This document shows, in pieces, positions 27,409 through 36,835 of a stretch of 64,000 nt of DNA; position 1 is the first letter of the stretch, and every line of letters begins with the position of its first letter. This stretch comes from Deinococcus frigens DSM 12807 (lineage in GTDB: Bacteria; Deinococcota; Deinococci; Deinococcales; Deinococcaceae). The notes below the pieces were generated by a model. That model saw nothing but the letters and a program-made list of their open reading frames with translations. It was not told where the DNA came from and did no database searches. Where the stretch lies: positions 1 to 64,000 of the forward strand of contig NZ_JNIW01000001.1 of NCBI RefSeq assembly GCF_000701425.1, read 5' to 3'. A program made the translations under genes and the position numbers.

Positions 27409-28057
27409 CCGTGCGCCGTGGGCCACTCCGGTTCTGAGGCACAGCATTCGCCGCAGCCTCCACACCGGGCTGGGCGGCGTGTGGGTGCGCGGTTTTCTGC
27501 CGTCGGGCGGCGCGGTGCTGTCTCCCAACCACAATTCCTGGTGGGACGGCTACGTGTTGCGGGAGCTGGCGTGGTGGGCGGGTGCAGACTTCCGAATCCT
27601 GACGGTGACGCGGCAACTGCGGCGCTTTCCCTTTCTGCGGCGCGTGGGCGCACTGGAAGCGGGCCGGGTGCGGGAGGCGGCGCGCGGTGCGCGGAACGGT
27701 GCGTGGGTGGCCGTCTTTCCCGAAGGAGCCGTGCAGAGTGCCGGACCCCTGGCCGAGTTGCACCCCGGCGCGGCCTGGATTGCGCGGGCGGCGGGCGTTC
27801 CCCTGATTCCCGTGGCCCTGCGGGTGGTGATGCGCGGCGGGCAGTGGCCGGAGGCGTATCTACGGATTGGGAAGCAGACAACCGATCTGGCCGGGGCATT
27901 GGTCCACGAATTGGGCCTGCTGGACGCTGAACTTGCCTCCAGTGACCCGGAGCAACCCCTGGCCGGATACCTGCGCGTCATGCGGGGGCGGTCCAGCGGC
28001 AGCGATGCGGTGGACTGGCCCGCCCGCCTGCTGACGCTGATCACGGGTGACCGGTGA
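27401..28057 (+). CDS. PlsC-like acyltransferase in the carotenoid block
   Basis: The 218-residue protein has the acyltransferase block NHNSWWD (H-X4-D) near residue 46 and the PEG motif [21 protein letters not shown]. This marks the lysophosphatidate-acyltransferase (PlsC) superfamily. It starts with GTG 27401 overlapping cruF by 8 bases and overlaps the next gene by GTGA, so all three should be translated together. It lacks the usual membrane anchor. Its place between a carotenoid hydratase and a glycosyltransferase suggests that it acylates a carotenoid glycoside rather than glycerol-3-phosphate; this is inference. Confidence 0.8.
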   Translation: MPDRAPWATPVLRHSIRRSLHTGLGGVWVRGFLPSGGAVLSPNHNSWWDGYVLRELAWWAGADFRILTVTRQLRRFPFLRRVGALEAGRVREAARGARNGAWVAVFPEGAVQSAGPLAELHPGAAWIARAAGVPLIPVALRVVMRGGQWPEAYLRIGKQTTDLAGALVHELGLLDAELASSDPEQPLAGYLRVMRGRSSGSDAVDWPARLLTLITGDR

Positions 28058-29133
28058 AACCCGCCGCCCGCGTGTACCACACCTTTGCCTTTGCGTGGCT
28101 GGCGAGCAAGGCGGCGGTGCTCCTGATCAACGCCGTGACCTTTCCGCGCCTGCGCCCCCGCCCCACGCCGCAGGGCGGCCCGCGCGTGTCCATCCTGATT
28201 CCCGCCCGCGACGAGGCCGCCAACCTGCCCCTGACCCTTCCCGGCGTGCTGGCGCAGGGGGCCGACGAGGTGATCGTGCTGGACGACGGCAGCAGCGACG
28301 ACACGGCAAAGATCGCGTATGGAATGGGCGCGCGGGTGGTCCGGGGCCAGCCGCTGCCCCCCGGCTGGTTTGGCAAACCGTGGGCCTGTCAGCAACTTGC
28401 GGTGCTGGCCTCCGGCGACATCCTGATCTTCACCGACGCGGACGTGACGTGGCATGCGGGCGCGCTGGGGGCCGTGCTGCACGAACTGACGGCCAGCGAC
28501 GCCGACTTGTTGAGCGTCCAGCCGCGCCAGGACAACCGCACCCTGGGCGAGCGCCTGCTGACGCCGCTGGTGGACGCCGCCGTGCTGTCGTATTTTCCCT
28601 ATCCCTTTATCACGCTGCCGCAGCCCGCCGCCACGGTTGCCAACGGGCAGGTGATGGCCTTTCGCCGCCCAGCACTGGAGGGGGCCGGGGGCTACGCGCT
28701 GGTGCGCCGGGAGCTGCTGGAAGACACCCAGCTCGCCCGCCGCCTGAAAGCCCGTGGGGGCCGGGTGGCCTCGGCGATGGGGCGCGGGGCCATCGGCGTG
28801 CGAATGTACCGCTCTTATCCGGATTCGGTGCGCGGGTTTTCCAAGAACGTGCTACCCATTCACCTGCATTCGCGCCCGCTGCTGCTGCTGAGCGCTGCCG
28901 CACATCTGGCGGTGTATACGCTGCCGTGGGTGTGGCCGGTGCCGGGGGCGCGGGCGCTGCGCGTGCTGGGGCTGCTGGAGCGGACCGCCGTGGCCCTGAC
29001 TGCGGGCCGCCGCACGCCCGCCGACTTGCTGGAAGGCCTGCTGGGGCCGCTGACTCCGCTGCTGGCGCTGCCGGTCTACCTGCGGGCGGCGCGGCGGCGG
29101 GTGCGCTGGAAGGGCCGGGAATATAAGCAATAG
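28054..29133 (+). CDS. GT2-family glycosyltransferase (CruG/CrtQ-like)
   Basis: The 359-residue protein starts with GTG 28054, overlapping the acyltransferase stop. It has the GT2 signature [41 protein letters not shown] and the metal-binding [11 protein letters not shown]. Membrane-associated helices follow near the C-terminus ([22 protein letters not shown]). Cyanobacterial CruG, a carotenoid glycosyltransferase, is also GT2 and lies beside cruF, so a sugar transfer to the new 1'-hydroxyl or a nearby hydroxyl is a reasonable inference. Confidence 0.8.
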   Translation: MKPAARVYHTFAFAWLASKAAVLLINAVTFPRLRPRPTPQGGPRVSILIPARDEAANLPLTLPGVLAQGADEVIVLDDGSSDDTAKIAYGMGARVVRGQPLPPGWFGKPWACQQLAVLASGDILIFTDADVTWHAGALGAVLHELTASDADLLSVQPRQDNRTLGERLLTPLVDAAVLSYFPYPFITLPQPAATVANGQVMAFRRPALEGAGGYALVRRELLEDTQLARRLKARGGRVASAMGRGAIGVRMYRSYPDSVRGFSKNVLPIHLHSRPLLLLSAAAHLAVYTLPWVWPVPGARALRVLGLLERTAVALTAGRRTPADLLEGLLGPLTPLLALPVYLRAARRRVRWKGREYKQ

Positions 29134-29246
29134 TTCAAGTCTGAAGCTGCTCAGTTAGAAAAACCGGGAGGGCAAGTCCGTTACAGTAAATTTGGGGATT
29201 TGCAGCACTTTTTTTATTTCCACCTTTTCATTCTCAGAAGGTATAG

Positions 29247-29936
29247 ATGACCGTATCCAGAAGAAGTGTATTGGGCATGCTCGGCGCTTCGGCGCTTGCT
29301 ACAGGTTTTGGCACGTCGCTGGCCAAGGCGGGCGGCGCAGAGGGGCCGCAGGTTTCGCCGGATCAGGCGCTTGCCATGCTGCGTAAGGGCAACACCGATT
29401 ATCTGGCAGGCAGCTACGACGCCTCGCTGTCCAACAATGCGCGGCGCTTGCAAATTGCCAAGGGCCAAAAACCCCTTGCCATCGTGGTAGGCTGCTCCGA
29501 TTCGCGGGTAGCCCCCGAAATCCTGTTCGGGCGCGGGCTGGGCGAATTGTTTACCATCCGTATCGCGGGCAACACCGTGGACGACGCCGCGCTGGGCAGC
29601 ATTGAGTACGCCGTGGCCGAGCTGGGAACCCCGCTGGTCGTGGTGCTTGGCCACGAAAAATGCGGCGCAGTGGCCGCCGTGGACATTGTAGAGAACAACA
29701 CGGTGTATCCGGGGGCCATTGGCGACATGGGCGAGCCGATCATTCCCGCCGTGCTGGGCGTGCGCGGCAAATCCGGCGACCTGCTGGACAACGCCGTGCG
29801 CGAGAACGTGCGCCGCGTGGTGGCCCGCCTGAAAATTTCGGGTGAACTGCTGGAAAAGCCGTTGCAAGCGGGAAAACTCAAGATCGTGGGCGCTCGCTAC
29901 GATCTGGACGACGGCAAGGTAGAGTTCATTTCCTGA
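29247..29936 (+). CDS. Beta-class carbonic anhydrase with Tat-type signal
   Basis: The 229-residue protein has the beta-carbonic anhydrase zinc motifs VVGCSDSRVAPE and VLGHEKCGAV and the usual core VIFTIRIAGN-like stretch. It interconverts carbon dioxide and bicarbonate. The N-terminus, MTVSRRSVLGMLGASALATGFGTSLAKAGG, has a twin-arginine pattern (SRRSVLG), a hydrophobic core and a likely cleavage site near LAKA, so it is probably folded in the cytoplasm and exported by Tat. GAAGG precedes the ATG. Its presence among carotenoid genes may be chance. Confidence 0.9.
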   Translation: MTVSRRSVLGMLGASALATGFGTSLAKAGGAEGPQVSPDQALAMLRKGNTDYLAGSYDASLSNNARRLQIAKGQKPLAIVVGCSDSRVAPEILFGRGLGELFTIRIAGNTVDDAALGSIEYAVAELGTPLVVVLGHEKCGAVAAVDIVENNTVYPGAIGDMGEPIIPAVLGVRGKSGDLLDNAVRENVRRVVARLKISGELLEKPLQAGKLKIVGARYDLDDGKVEFIS

Positions 29937-30105
29937 GCTGTCCCGCAGTTTCAAATTCCCAAATGCTCTAAGCCACCGCAGCGCCGCCCCACCAATCAAT
30001 GTCAGGCGGTGCTGATCTGTGCTGTTCTCTCAACCATTCCTGCTGCTCAAGCCTGTATCACCCTGTCGTCAGATCCGCCTCAGCGCTCAGGCCGAGGCTG
30101 GGGAC

Positions 30106-30846
30106 ATGAAGCGCACGGTTTTAGTTGCCCTGGCCCTGGCCGGGGGCGCGGACGCGCAGGCGCAGTGGCGGGAATCCTCTTACGCCAACATCGGCGGCTG
30201 GCAAACGGTCCAGTCGTGGTGCGACACGCCCCGGCGGATGCTGGCGCTGTCATTTCCGAAACGCGCAGCGAGTCTGGTCACGCTGGTGCAGTGGAACACT
30301 GAGCCGGGAATGGGCGGTCAACTGACCGCGCGGGACTGGCAACTGGGGTTGCCCGATGCTGGAGCGGGCCAGATCTACACGCCTCTGATTCCATTGGGCC
30401 AGGCCCAGGATCAGGCACGCCGAAGGGCCAGTAACGCATCCAGAGACTTCATCCACAGCAGCAATGTGGAAAACACCGATGATCCGCACTACCGCATGAC
30501 CCACATCAATGCATATGTCGTTCCGGCGGGCCGGTTCCAGTGCCGCTACGTGCCGCAGGCCACCGTGCTGGCCGCCACTGCAAAACATTCTGTGATCGTC
30601 TGGGAAGCGCAGGGCAGGGTCACCTACGCCAGCCGCAACCGCGACGGCACGCCGGGCATTCAGCTCACGGGCGGCGCGCACACTGCGTCAGGCCGCGAAC
30701 GCTACGTCTGGACCAACGCGGGCTACGAATACGTGCTGCAACTGGGCCAGGCGGCTCAGCCGGGCGGCAGCCTGAGCGTGCTCAGGGGCAGACAGGTCCT
30801 GAGCCGCGAGGAGCTGCTGGCCTATTCGCTGAGTGTGGCGAAGTGA
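30106..30846 (+). CDS. Secreted protein of unknown function
   Basis: The 246-residue protein starts at 30106 (MKRTVLVALALAGGADAQAQ), a signal peptide, in preference to the in-frame ATG at 30019, which has an unlikely N-terminus. The mature part has WRESSYANIGGWQTVQSWCD, two cysteines (one near residue 38 and one in RFQCRYVPQATVL), and several beta-rich stretches. No domain is recognised. It ends before crtD with a 67-base gap. Confidence 0.6.
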   Translation: MKRTVLVALALAGGADAQAQWRESSYANIGGWQTVQSWCDTPRRMLALSFPKRAASLVTLVQWNTEPGMGGQLTARDWQLGLPDAGAGQIYTPLIPLGQAQDQARRRASNASRDFIHSSNVENTDDPHYRMTHINAYVVPAGRFQCRYVPQATVLAATAKHSVIVWEAQGRVTYASRNRDGTPGIQLTGGAHTASGRERYVWTNAGYEYVLQLGQAAQPGGSLSVLRGRQVLSREELLAYSLSVAK

Positions 30847-30913
30847 CGGACCCGCCCCGCCGTCCGCATTATCCTTAAACCATGAACGGCAGGATTAAGC
30901 GGGAAACGCGGGG

Positions 30914-32356
<1,443 letters not shown>

Positions 32357-32483
32357 GGATAGGGAGGAGAGATTTGAGTTTTTTGGCCTCTCTATCCTTG
32401 CGTGAGAAGGGCGTTGCGAAGGGGCGGGGTAAGGGGTTCACCAGGCAGGCCATAAACGAAAGCGAGATGTCAGAGGCCCCCGC

Positions 32484-33635
32484 TTGCCGCCCCTGATCTC
32501 CTTTTCCACGCTGCCCCAGCCGCCCACCCGCCCCGGCAACGGCCACCTTCAGGACTGGGCGCTGTCGCCGCTGCCGCTGATCGAGGACGGCGCGCGGCGG
32601 GCGCGGGCGGCGGGAACGGACCTGTTCCGCCTGCGGCTGGGCATCCCCTGCGTCGTCGGCTTCAGCCCGGCCTGGAACCGGCGGCTGCTGAGCGATCTGG
32701 ACACCTTCCGCAGTGCGGGGGGCTTCTCGGCGGTGGTGCCGTACCTGGCGGGCGGCGTGATCCTCACCGACGCGCCGATGCACCGGCGGCGGCGGCAGGC
32801 CATCAATCCGGGCTTTGGAAAGAAGCATCTGCAAACGTTGCGCGGGCGCACGCAGGCGGCCCTGCCTTCCATCCCGGACGGCGAATTCGATGCCCTGGCC
32901 TGGGCGGACGGCGCGGTGCTGAGCTTGCTGAACGCGGCGTACTTTGGCGGCAAGTTCAATTCGCATCTGCTCCACTCCTTTCTGGCCCCGTTGCGCCGCC
33001 CCTTTCCGGTTCCGGCCCTGCCCCGTCCGCTGCTGTTCCTGCGCGTGGACGCCGAATTGCGCCGCCTCGCCACCCGGCGGCTCACGGCGGGCGGAGATGA
33101 TCTCCTCGCGGTTCTCGCGCCCATTCCCGGCGGGCTGGAAGAAGCGCGGGTGTCGCTGGCCGCCGCGCACGACACCACCACGCACGCGCTGGCCTACGCG
33201 GTCTGGCATCTGGCCCAGCATCCGCAGTGGCACGCGCCAGAACATCACGCCGCCGTCCTCAAGGAAACCCTGCGCCTGCATCCGCCCGGCTGGATGGGCA
33301 GCCGCCGCCTGAGCCGCGAGCTGGACTGGAACGGCGTGCGGCTCCCGCGCGGCACGCTGGCGCTGTACGCGCCGTACCTCTCGGCCCGTGATCCGCAACT
33401 GTGGGACGCGCCCGGTCAGTTCCGGCCTGGGCGCTGGGAGGCTAAACCGCCCGCCTGGGCCTACCTGCCCTTCGGCGGCGGCGAACGCCTGTGCCTGGGC
33501 ATGCACCTGGCGCAGATGCTGATTCTGGACGTGCTCTCGGCGCTGCCTCCATTGCGGGCGGTGCGCGGCGACGACAGTCCGGTCCCCGGCATCACGCTGG
33601 GCCCGAGGGGGCCGCTGGTGGTCCGGCGAGTGTGA
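32484..33635 (+). CDS. Cytochrome P450, CYP287-like carotenoid 2-hydroxylase
   Basis: The 383-residue protein is a short, soluble bacterial P450. Motifs in order are the I-helix AAAHDTTTHALAYAVWH, the ExxR motif in LKETLRLHPPGWMGSRR and the heme-binding FGGGERLCLGMHLAQM with the thiolate Cys. In Deinococcus a P450 of the CYP287 family adds the 2-hydroxyl of the ring in deinoxanthin. The position directly after crtD makes the same role likely here, although the substrate cannot be read from the sequence. The start is a TTG at 32484; no better in-frame ATG lies close. Confidence 0.82.
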   Translation: MPPLISFSTLPQPPTRPGNGHLQDWALSPLPLIEDGARRARAAGTDLFRLRLGIPCVVGFSPAWNRRLLSDLDTFRSAGGFSAVVPYLAGGVILTDAPMHRRRRQAINPGFGKKHLQTLRGRTQAALPSIPDGEFDALAWADGAVLSLLNAAYFGGKFNSHLLHSFLAPLRRPFPVPALPRPLLFLRVDAELRRLATRRLTAGGDDLLAVLAPIPGGLEEARVSLAAAHDTTTHALAYAVWHLAQHPQWHAPEHHAAVLKETLRLHPPGWMGSRRLSRELDWNGVRLPRGTLALYAPYLSARDPQLWDAPGQFRPGRWEAKPPAWAYLPFGGGERLCLGMHLAQMLILDVLSALPPLRAVRGDDSPVPGITLGPRGPLVVRRV

Positions 33636-33667
33636 TCAAGGCCACCTGAATCCCCTTCTTTTCGGCG

Positions 33668-34243
33668 ATGTTTGCCGAGCGGCGGCGATGGCCCATAAAA
33701 AAACTGTTCCTGCTGTCTGGCCTCAGCGCCGCCCCGCCCGTCGGATGTGGGGGCGGGGGAAACGGACCCCCGCCGGAAGAGGACGGTGGGGGCGGTCCTG
33801 GGAATCCGCCGCCCGAAAGTGTGTGGGCCTGTGCCGTGACCTTCAATGCCCTGCACGCGACCGGCCTGTACAGGGATGGCGGCGATGAGAAAGAAGTCGG
33901 TCTGTCAAAGTCCGCCTCAGTCACCGACATGGTGCGGACGGGCGGCACGCTGTACTACGGATTCCGTGTCACGTCCGGCAGCCCGTTTTTCTTTTGCTCG
34001 CTCTCCTCTCGTCGCGGACAGACGCCCATGAGGACGCTGCTCCTCCTGTCTGAAGCTCTGCAAGTCCCACTTGGATGTTCAGGCGTTCTCAACACTTTCA
34101 ATCGGAATTCGTGTAAGCCATCAGCACGGGTGCCCTGCTCCAGGTCGATGTCGGTGCTGGCACCGATCGCACTTTCAGGCAGCGTGGCTCTGCCGTCACG
34201 CGCTGCGGCTGAGCCTTTCAGAACCACATCAGAACCGCCCTAG
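33668..34243 (+). pseudogene. Probable lipoprotein gene, truncated at the 3' side
   Basis: A lipoprotein signal, KKLFLLSGLSAAPPVGCGGGG, and a Gly/Pro-rich spacer start near 33700, and a beta-rich stretch TDMVRTGGTLYYGFRVTSGSP follows. A start at 33668 keeps this in frame; the ATG at 33688 would need one fewer A in the A7 run at 33697-33703. After about residue 105 the frame turns into a sequence unlike a domain and contains CGCCCATGAGGACGCT, which is shared with the miniature elements of this window. The gene probably lost its C-terminus to an insertion and decay. The product is unknown. Confidence 0.45.
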
Positions 34244-34333
34244 TCGGCGGGTCTTTCCATACCTGTTCCTGTACGGCCCAAGAAGGCGGCGACCCCCACC
34301 GTAATGCCCTCCCAGCCGTGGTCTACTCCCCAC

Positions 34334-35491
34334 ATGAAACTTCTGCTGTGGCCCGCGCTCCTGGTGCTGACGGTCTCCAGTCCCGGACTTGCCGTCAGCA
34401 CCGGGGACCACGCTGCGGCCATCCTGCCATTCGGCCCCCGTGTGGCGGGCAGCGCGGCGGGCGAGCAGGCCAGGGCCTACCTGGAAGCGCAGTTCCGGGC
34501 GCTGGGCTACCAGACGCGGCGCGAGAGCTTCACGTATCCGCGCTTCGACGATCTGGGATCCGACGTGCGGGTGGGTGAACAGGTGCTGGGGGGGAGCGCC
34601 TTGCAGGACTCTGCCGGGGGCGAGGTGTCCGCGCCTGCCGTGCGTGTGCCGGGGCCAGGCACCGCCGCCGACTTCGCGCAGGTGGACGTGCGCGGCAGGG
34701 TGGCGGTGGTTCAGCGCGGGCAGATTCCCTTTATCGACAAGGTCCGCGCGGCCCTGGCCGCAGGCGCGGCGGGCGTGGTGATCGTCAACAACGCGTCCGG
34801 TGGGTTCCGGGGAACGCTGGGCGTGCGGGTGGAATTGCCCGTCCTGGGCGTATCGCCCACGGTGGGCGCAGCCATTGAGGACGGCCAGCCCGTGACCCTG
34901 CGCGTCCGCGTGCGCGAGGGCCAGGTACAGGCCGTCAACCTGATCGCCTTTAAAGCGGGCATGAGCAAACCCGAAGTGCTGTTCGGCGCGCATCTGGACT
35001 CGGTGCAGGGCGCGCCGGGGGCCAACGACAACCTGTCGGGCAGCCTGGCGGTGCTGGAGATCGCGCGGCGGGCGGTGGGCACGCCGCTTGCGGCCCGCAG
35101 TTTCTTTGCGCTCTTCGACGGTGAGGAAGACGGCCTGCTGGGGTCCCGCGCCTTTGTCAAGGACAACCCGGAAACCGTCAGGGGCCTGAAGGCCATGCTC
35201 AATCTGGACATGGTGGGCGTGAACGTCATGCCCCTGATGATCAGCGGCGAGGCCCCGCTGGTGGCGGCGGCGCGGCGTGCGGGGGTGGAGGCCAGCGAGA
35301 GGACATCCGGCAGCAGCGATCAGGTGCCGTTCCGGCAGGCCGGTGTGCCGACGCTGTTCTTCCACCGGGGCCTGGACGCCAATTACCATCAGCCCGGCGA
35401 CACGCTGCTGGACCCGGAACTGGTAGGCCAGGCGGCAGAGGCGGCCTTCAAGATCGCGGACGAGGTGCTGGGCGCGGTCCCGGCCCGGTAA
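34334..35491 (+). CDS. Secreted M28-family zinc aminopeptidase with PA domain
   Basis: The 385-residue protein starts at 34334 with a signal peptide, MKLLLWPALLVLTVSSPGLA. A PA insert (about residues 95-200; VDVRGRVAVVQRG) is followed by the metallopeptidase domain. Predicted zinc ligands and catalytic residues are in LFGAHLDSVQG (His), PGANDNLSGSLAVLE (Asp), FDGEEDGLLGSRAF (Glu), NLDMVGV (Asp) and NYHQPGDT (His). It should remove N-terminal residues from peptides outside the membrane. An in-frame ATG at 34304 is possible. Confidence 0.88.
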   Translation: MKLLLWPALLVLTVSSPGLAVSTGDHAAAILPFGPRVAGSAAGEQARAYLEAQFRALGYQTRRESFTYPRFDDLGSDVRVGEQVLGGSALQDSAGGEVSAPAVRVPGPGTAADFAQVDVRGRVAVVQRGQIPFIDKVRAALAAGAAGVVIVNNASGGFRGTLGVRVELPVLGVSPTVGAAIEDGQPVTLRVRVREGQVQAVNLIAFKAGMSKPEVLFGAHLDSVQGAPGANDNLSGSLAVLEIARRAVGTPLAARSFFALFDGEEDGLLGSRAFVKDNPETVRGLKAMLNLDMVGVNVMPLMISGEAPLVAAARRAGVEASERTSGSSDQVPFRQAGVPTLFFHRGLDANYHQPGDTLLDPELVGQAAEAAFKIADEVLGAVPAR

Positions 35492-35746
35492 GGGCACGGT
35501 AACGGACCCAGCACCACCAGCGCCGTGGTCCCGTTGCGCCCCCACCTGGTGCTAAGACGCCTCAACCCACTTTTTCCTGCGTTCCCGACCACCCTTTCCA
35601 GATGATACGGACTGGGGTTGGACTTCAGCCCGGCTGGCAGGGGCAGAGAAGACGCGCCGCGTGGCATGGCACGATGATCGGCGCTTGCCCGGCTGTTCTG
35701 GAAGGAAACGCAACGCGGATCGCACGCTCCCGCTTACACTCTCCGT

Positions 35747-36811
35747 ATGCCCAATCCCCGCGACCTCGGCCTGCCCTTTCCTGGCACACCTGGCCCCCTC
35801 AACGCCATCACCGACCTGCCGGGGCTGGAAGTTGGCCACGTCACGCTGATCTCCGGCGAGGGAGCGCACGCCGTCCGAACCGGAGTGAGTGCCGTCCTGC
35901 CCTGCGGCACAAGTGGGGCGCACACGGTTCCCGCCGCGTGGTTCTCGCTGAACGGCAACGGCGAGATGACCGGCACCGCCTGGATCGACGAATCCGGCGG
36001 GCTGGCGGGTCCGGTGATGCTGACCAACACCCATTCGGTGGGCGTGGTGCGCGACGCGGTGGTGGCCTGGGGCCGGGCGCGGGGCTGGGCCGAGCAGTGG
36101 AGTCTGCCGGTGGTGGCCGAGACCTACGACGGTTTCCTGAACGACATCCATGGCTTTCACGTCACCGCCGAACATGCCTTTACGGCGCTGGACACCGCTT
36201 CAGGAGGCCCGGTGGCCTAGGGCAATGTCGGCGGCGGCACGGGCATGATCGTCTCCGGCTTCAAGGGCGGCATCGGCACGGCCTCGCGGGTGCTACAGCA
36301 ACCGCTGCCGTACACGGTGGGCGTACTGGTCCAGGCCAACTTCGGCGCGCGTGAGGACCTGACCATCCTGGGCGTGCCGCTAGGTCAGGACATCCCCGAT
36401 CTGCTCCCCGAGCGCGAGAACACGGGCGGGCGCGACGGCTCGATCATCATTCTGGTCGGCACCGACGCGCCGCTGCTGCCGCATCAACTCAAGCGTCTCT
36501 CCCGGCGCGCGGCCCTGGGACTGGCCCGCACCGGCAGCGTGGCCCACAACGGCTCCGGTGACCTGTTCCTGGCCTTTTCCACGGCGTTCCCGGAGGTGCA
36601 GGGCGGCCTGGAGCGCTGGCGGGCGCTGCTAAACGCCAGCCTCGATCCGCTGTTCAGGGCGACGGTGGAGGCCACCGAGGAGGCCATCGTGAATGCCCTG
36701 TTCGCCGCCGAGACCATGACTGGCCTGCATGGGCGCACCGTCCACGCCCTGCCGCACGTGCGCACGCTGGAGGTGATGCGGAGGTATGGGCGGCTGAGAG
36801 ACGGATTCTGA
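35747..36811 (+). pseudogene. P1-family peptidase (DmpA-like) with one in-frame amber codon
   Basis: Both halves lie in one frame, separated only by TAG at 36218-36220. The first half (157 codons) has GLEVGHVTLISGEGAHAVRTGVSAVLP and LTNTHSVGVVRDAVV. The second resumes GNVGGGTGMIVSGFKGGIGTASR and holds the predicted self-cleavage nucleophile Ser in VAHNGSGDLFLAFSTA. Family members usually have Glu before GNVGGGTG, so a GAG to TAG change explains the stop. These enzymes are self-processing N-terminal-nucleophile aminopeptidases. Total length with the stop read through is 354 residues, normal for the family. Reading error, recent loss or readthrough cannot be separated here. Confidence 0.8.
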
Positions 36812-36835
36812 AGTGGCGGCACTGTTGCCGGTGCT

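Noticed and set aside
33955..34227. Minus-strand open frame (ending SEQKKNGLPDVTRNP) as a real gene
   Set aside because: It lies across a degraded region with element-like sequence, has no ribosome site and no recognised domain; a remnant is possible but unsupported.
35500..35550. AGCACCA/TGGTGCT inverted repeat after the M28 peptidase as terminator
   Set aside because: The arms are only 7 bases with a loop of about 29 bases and no T run.
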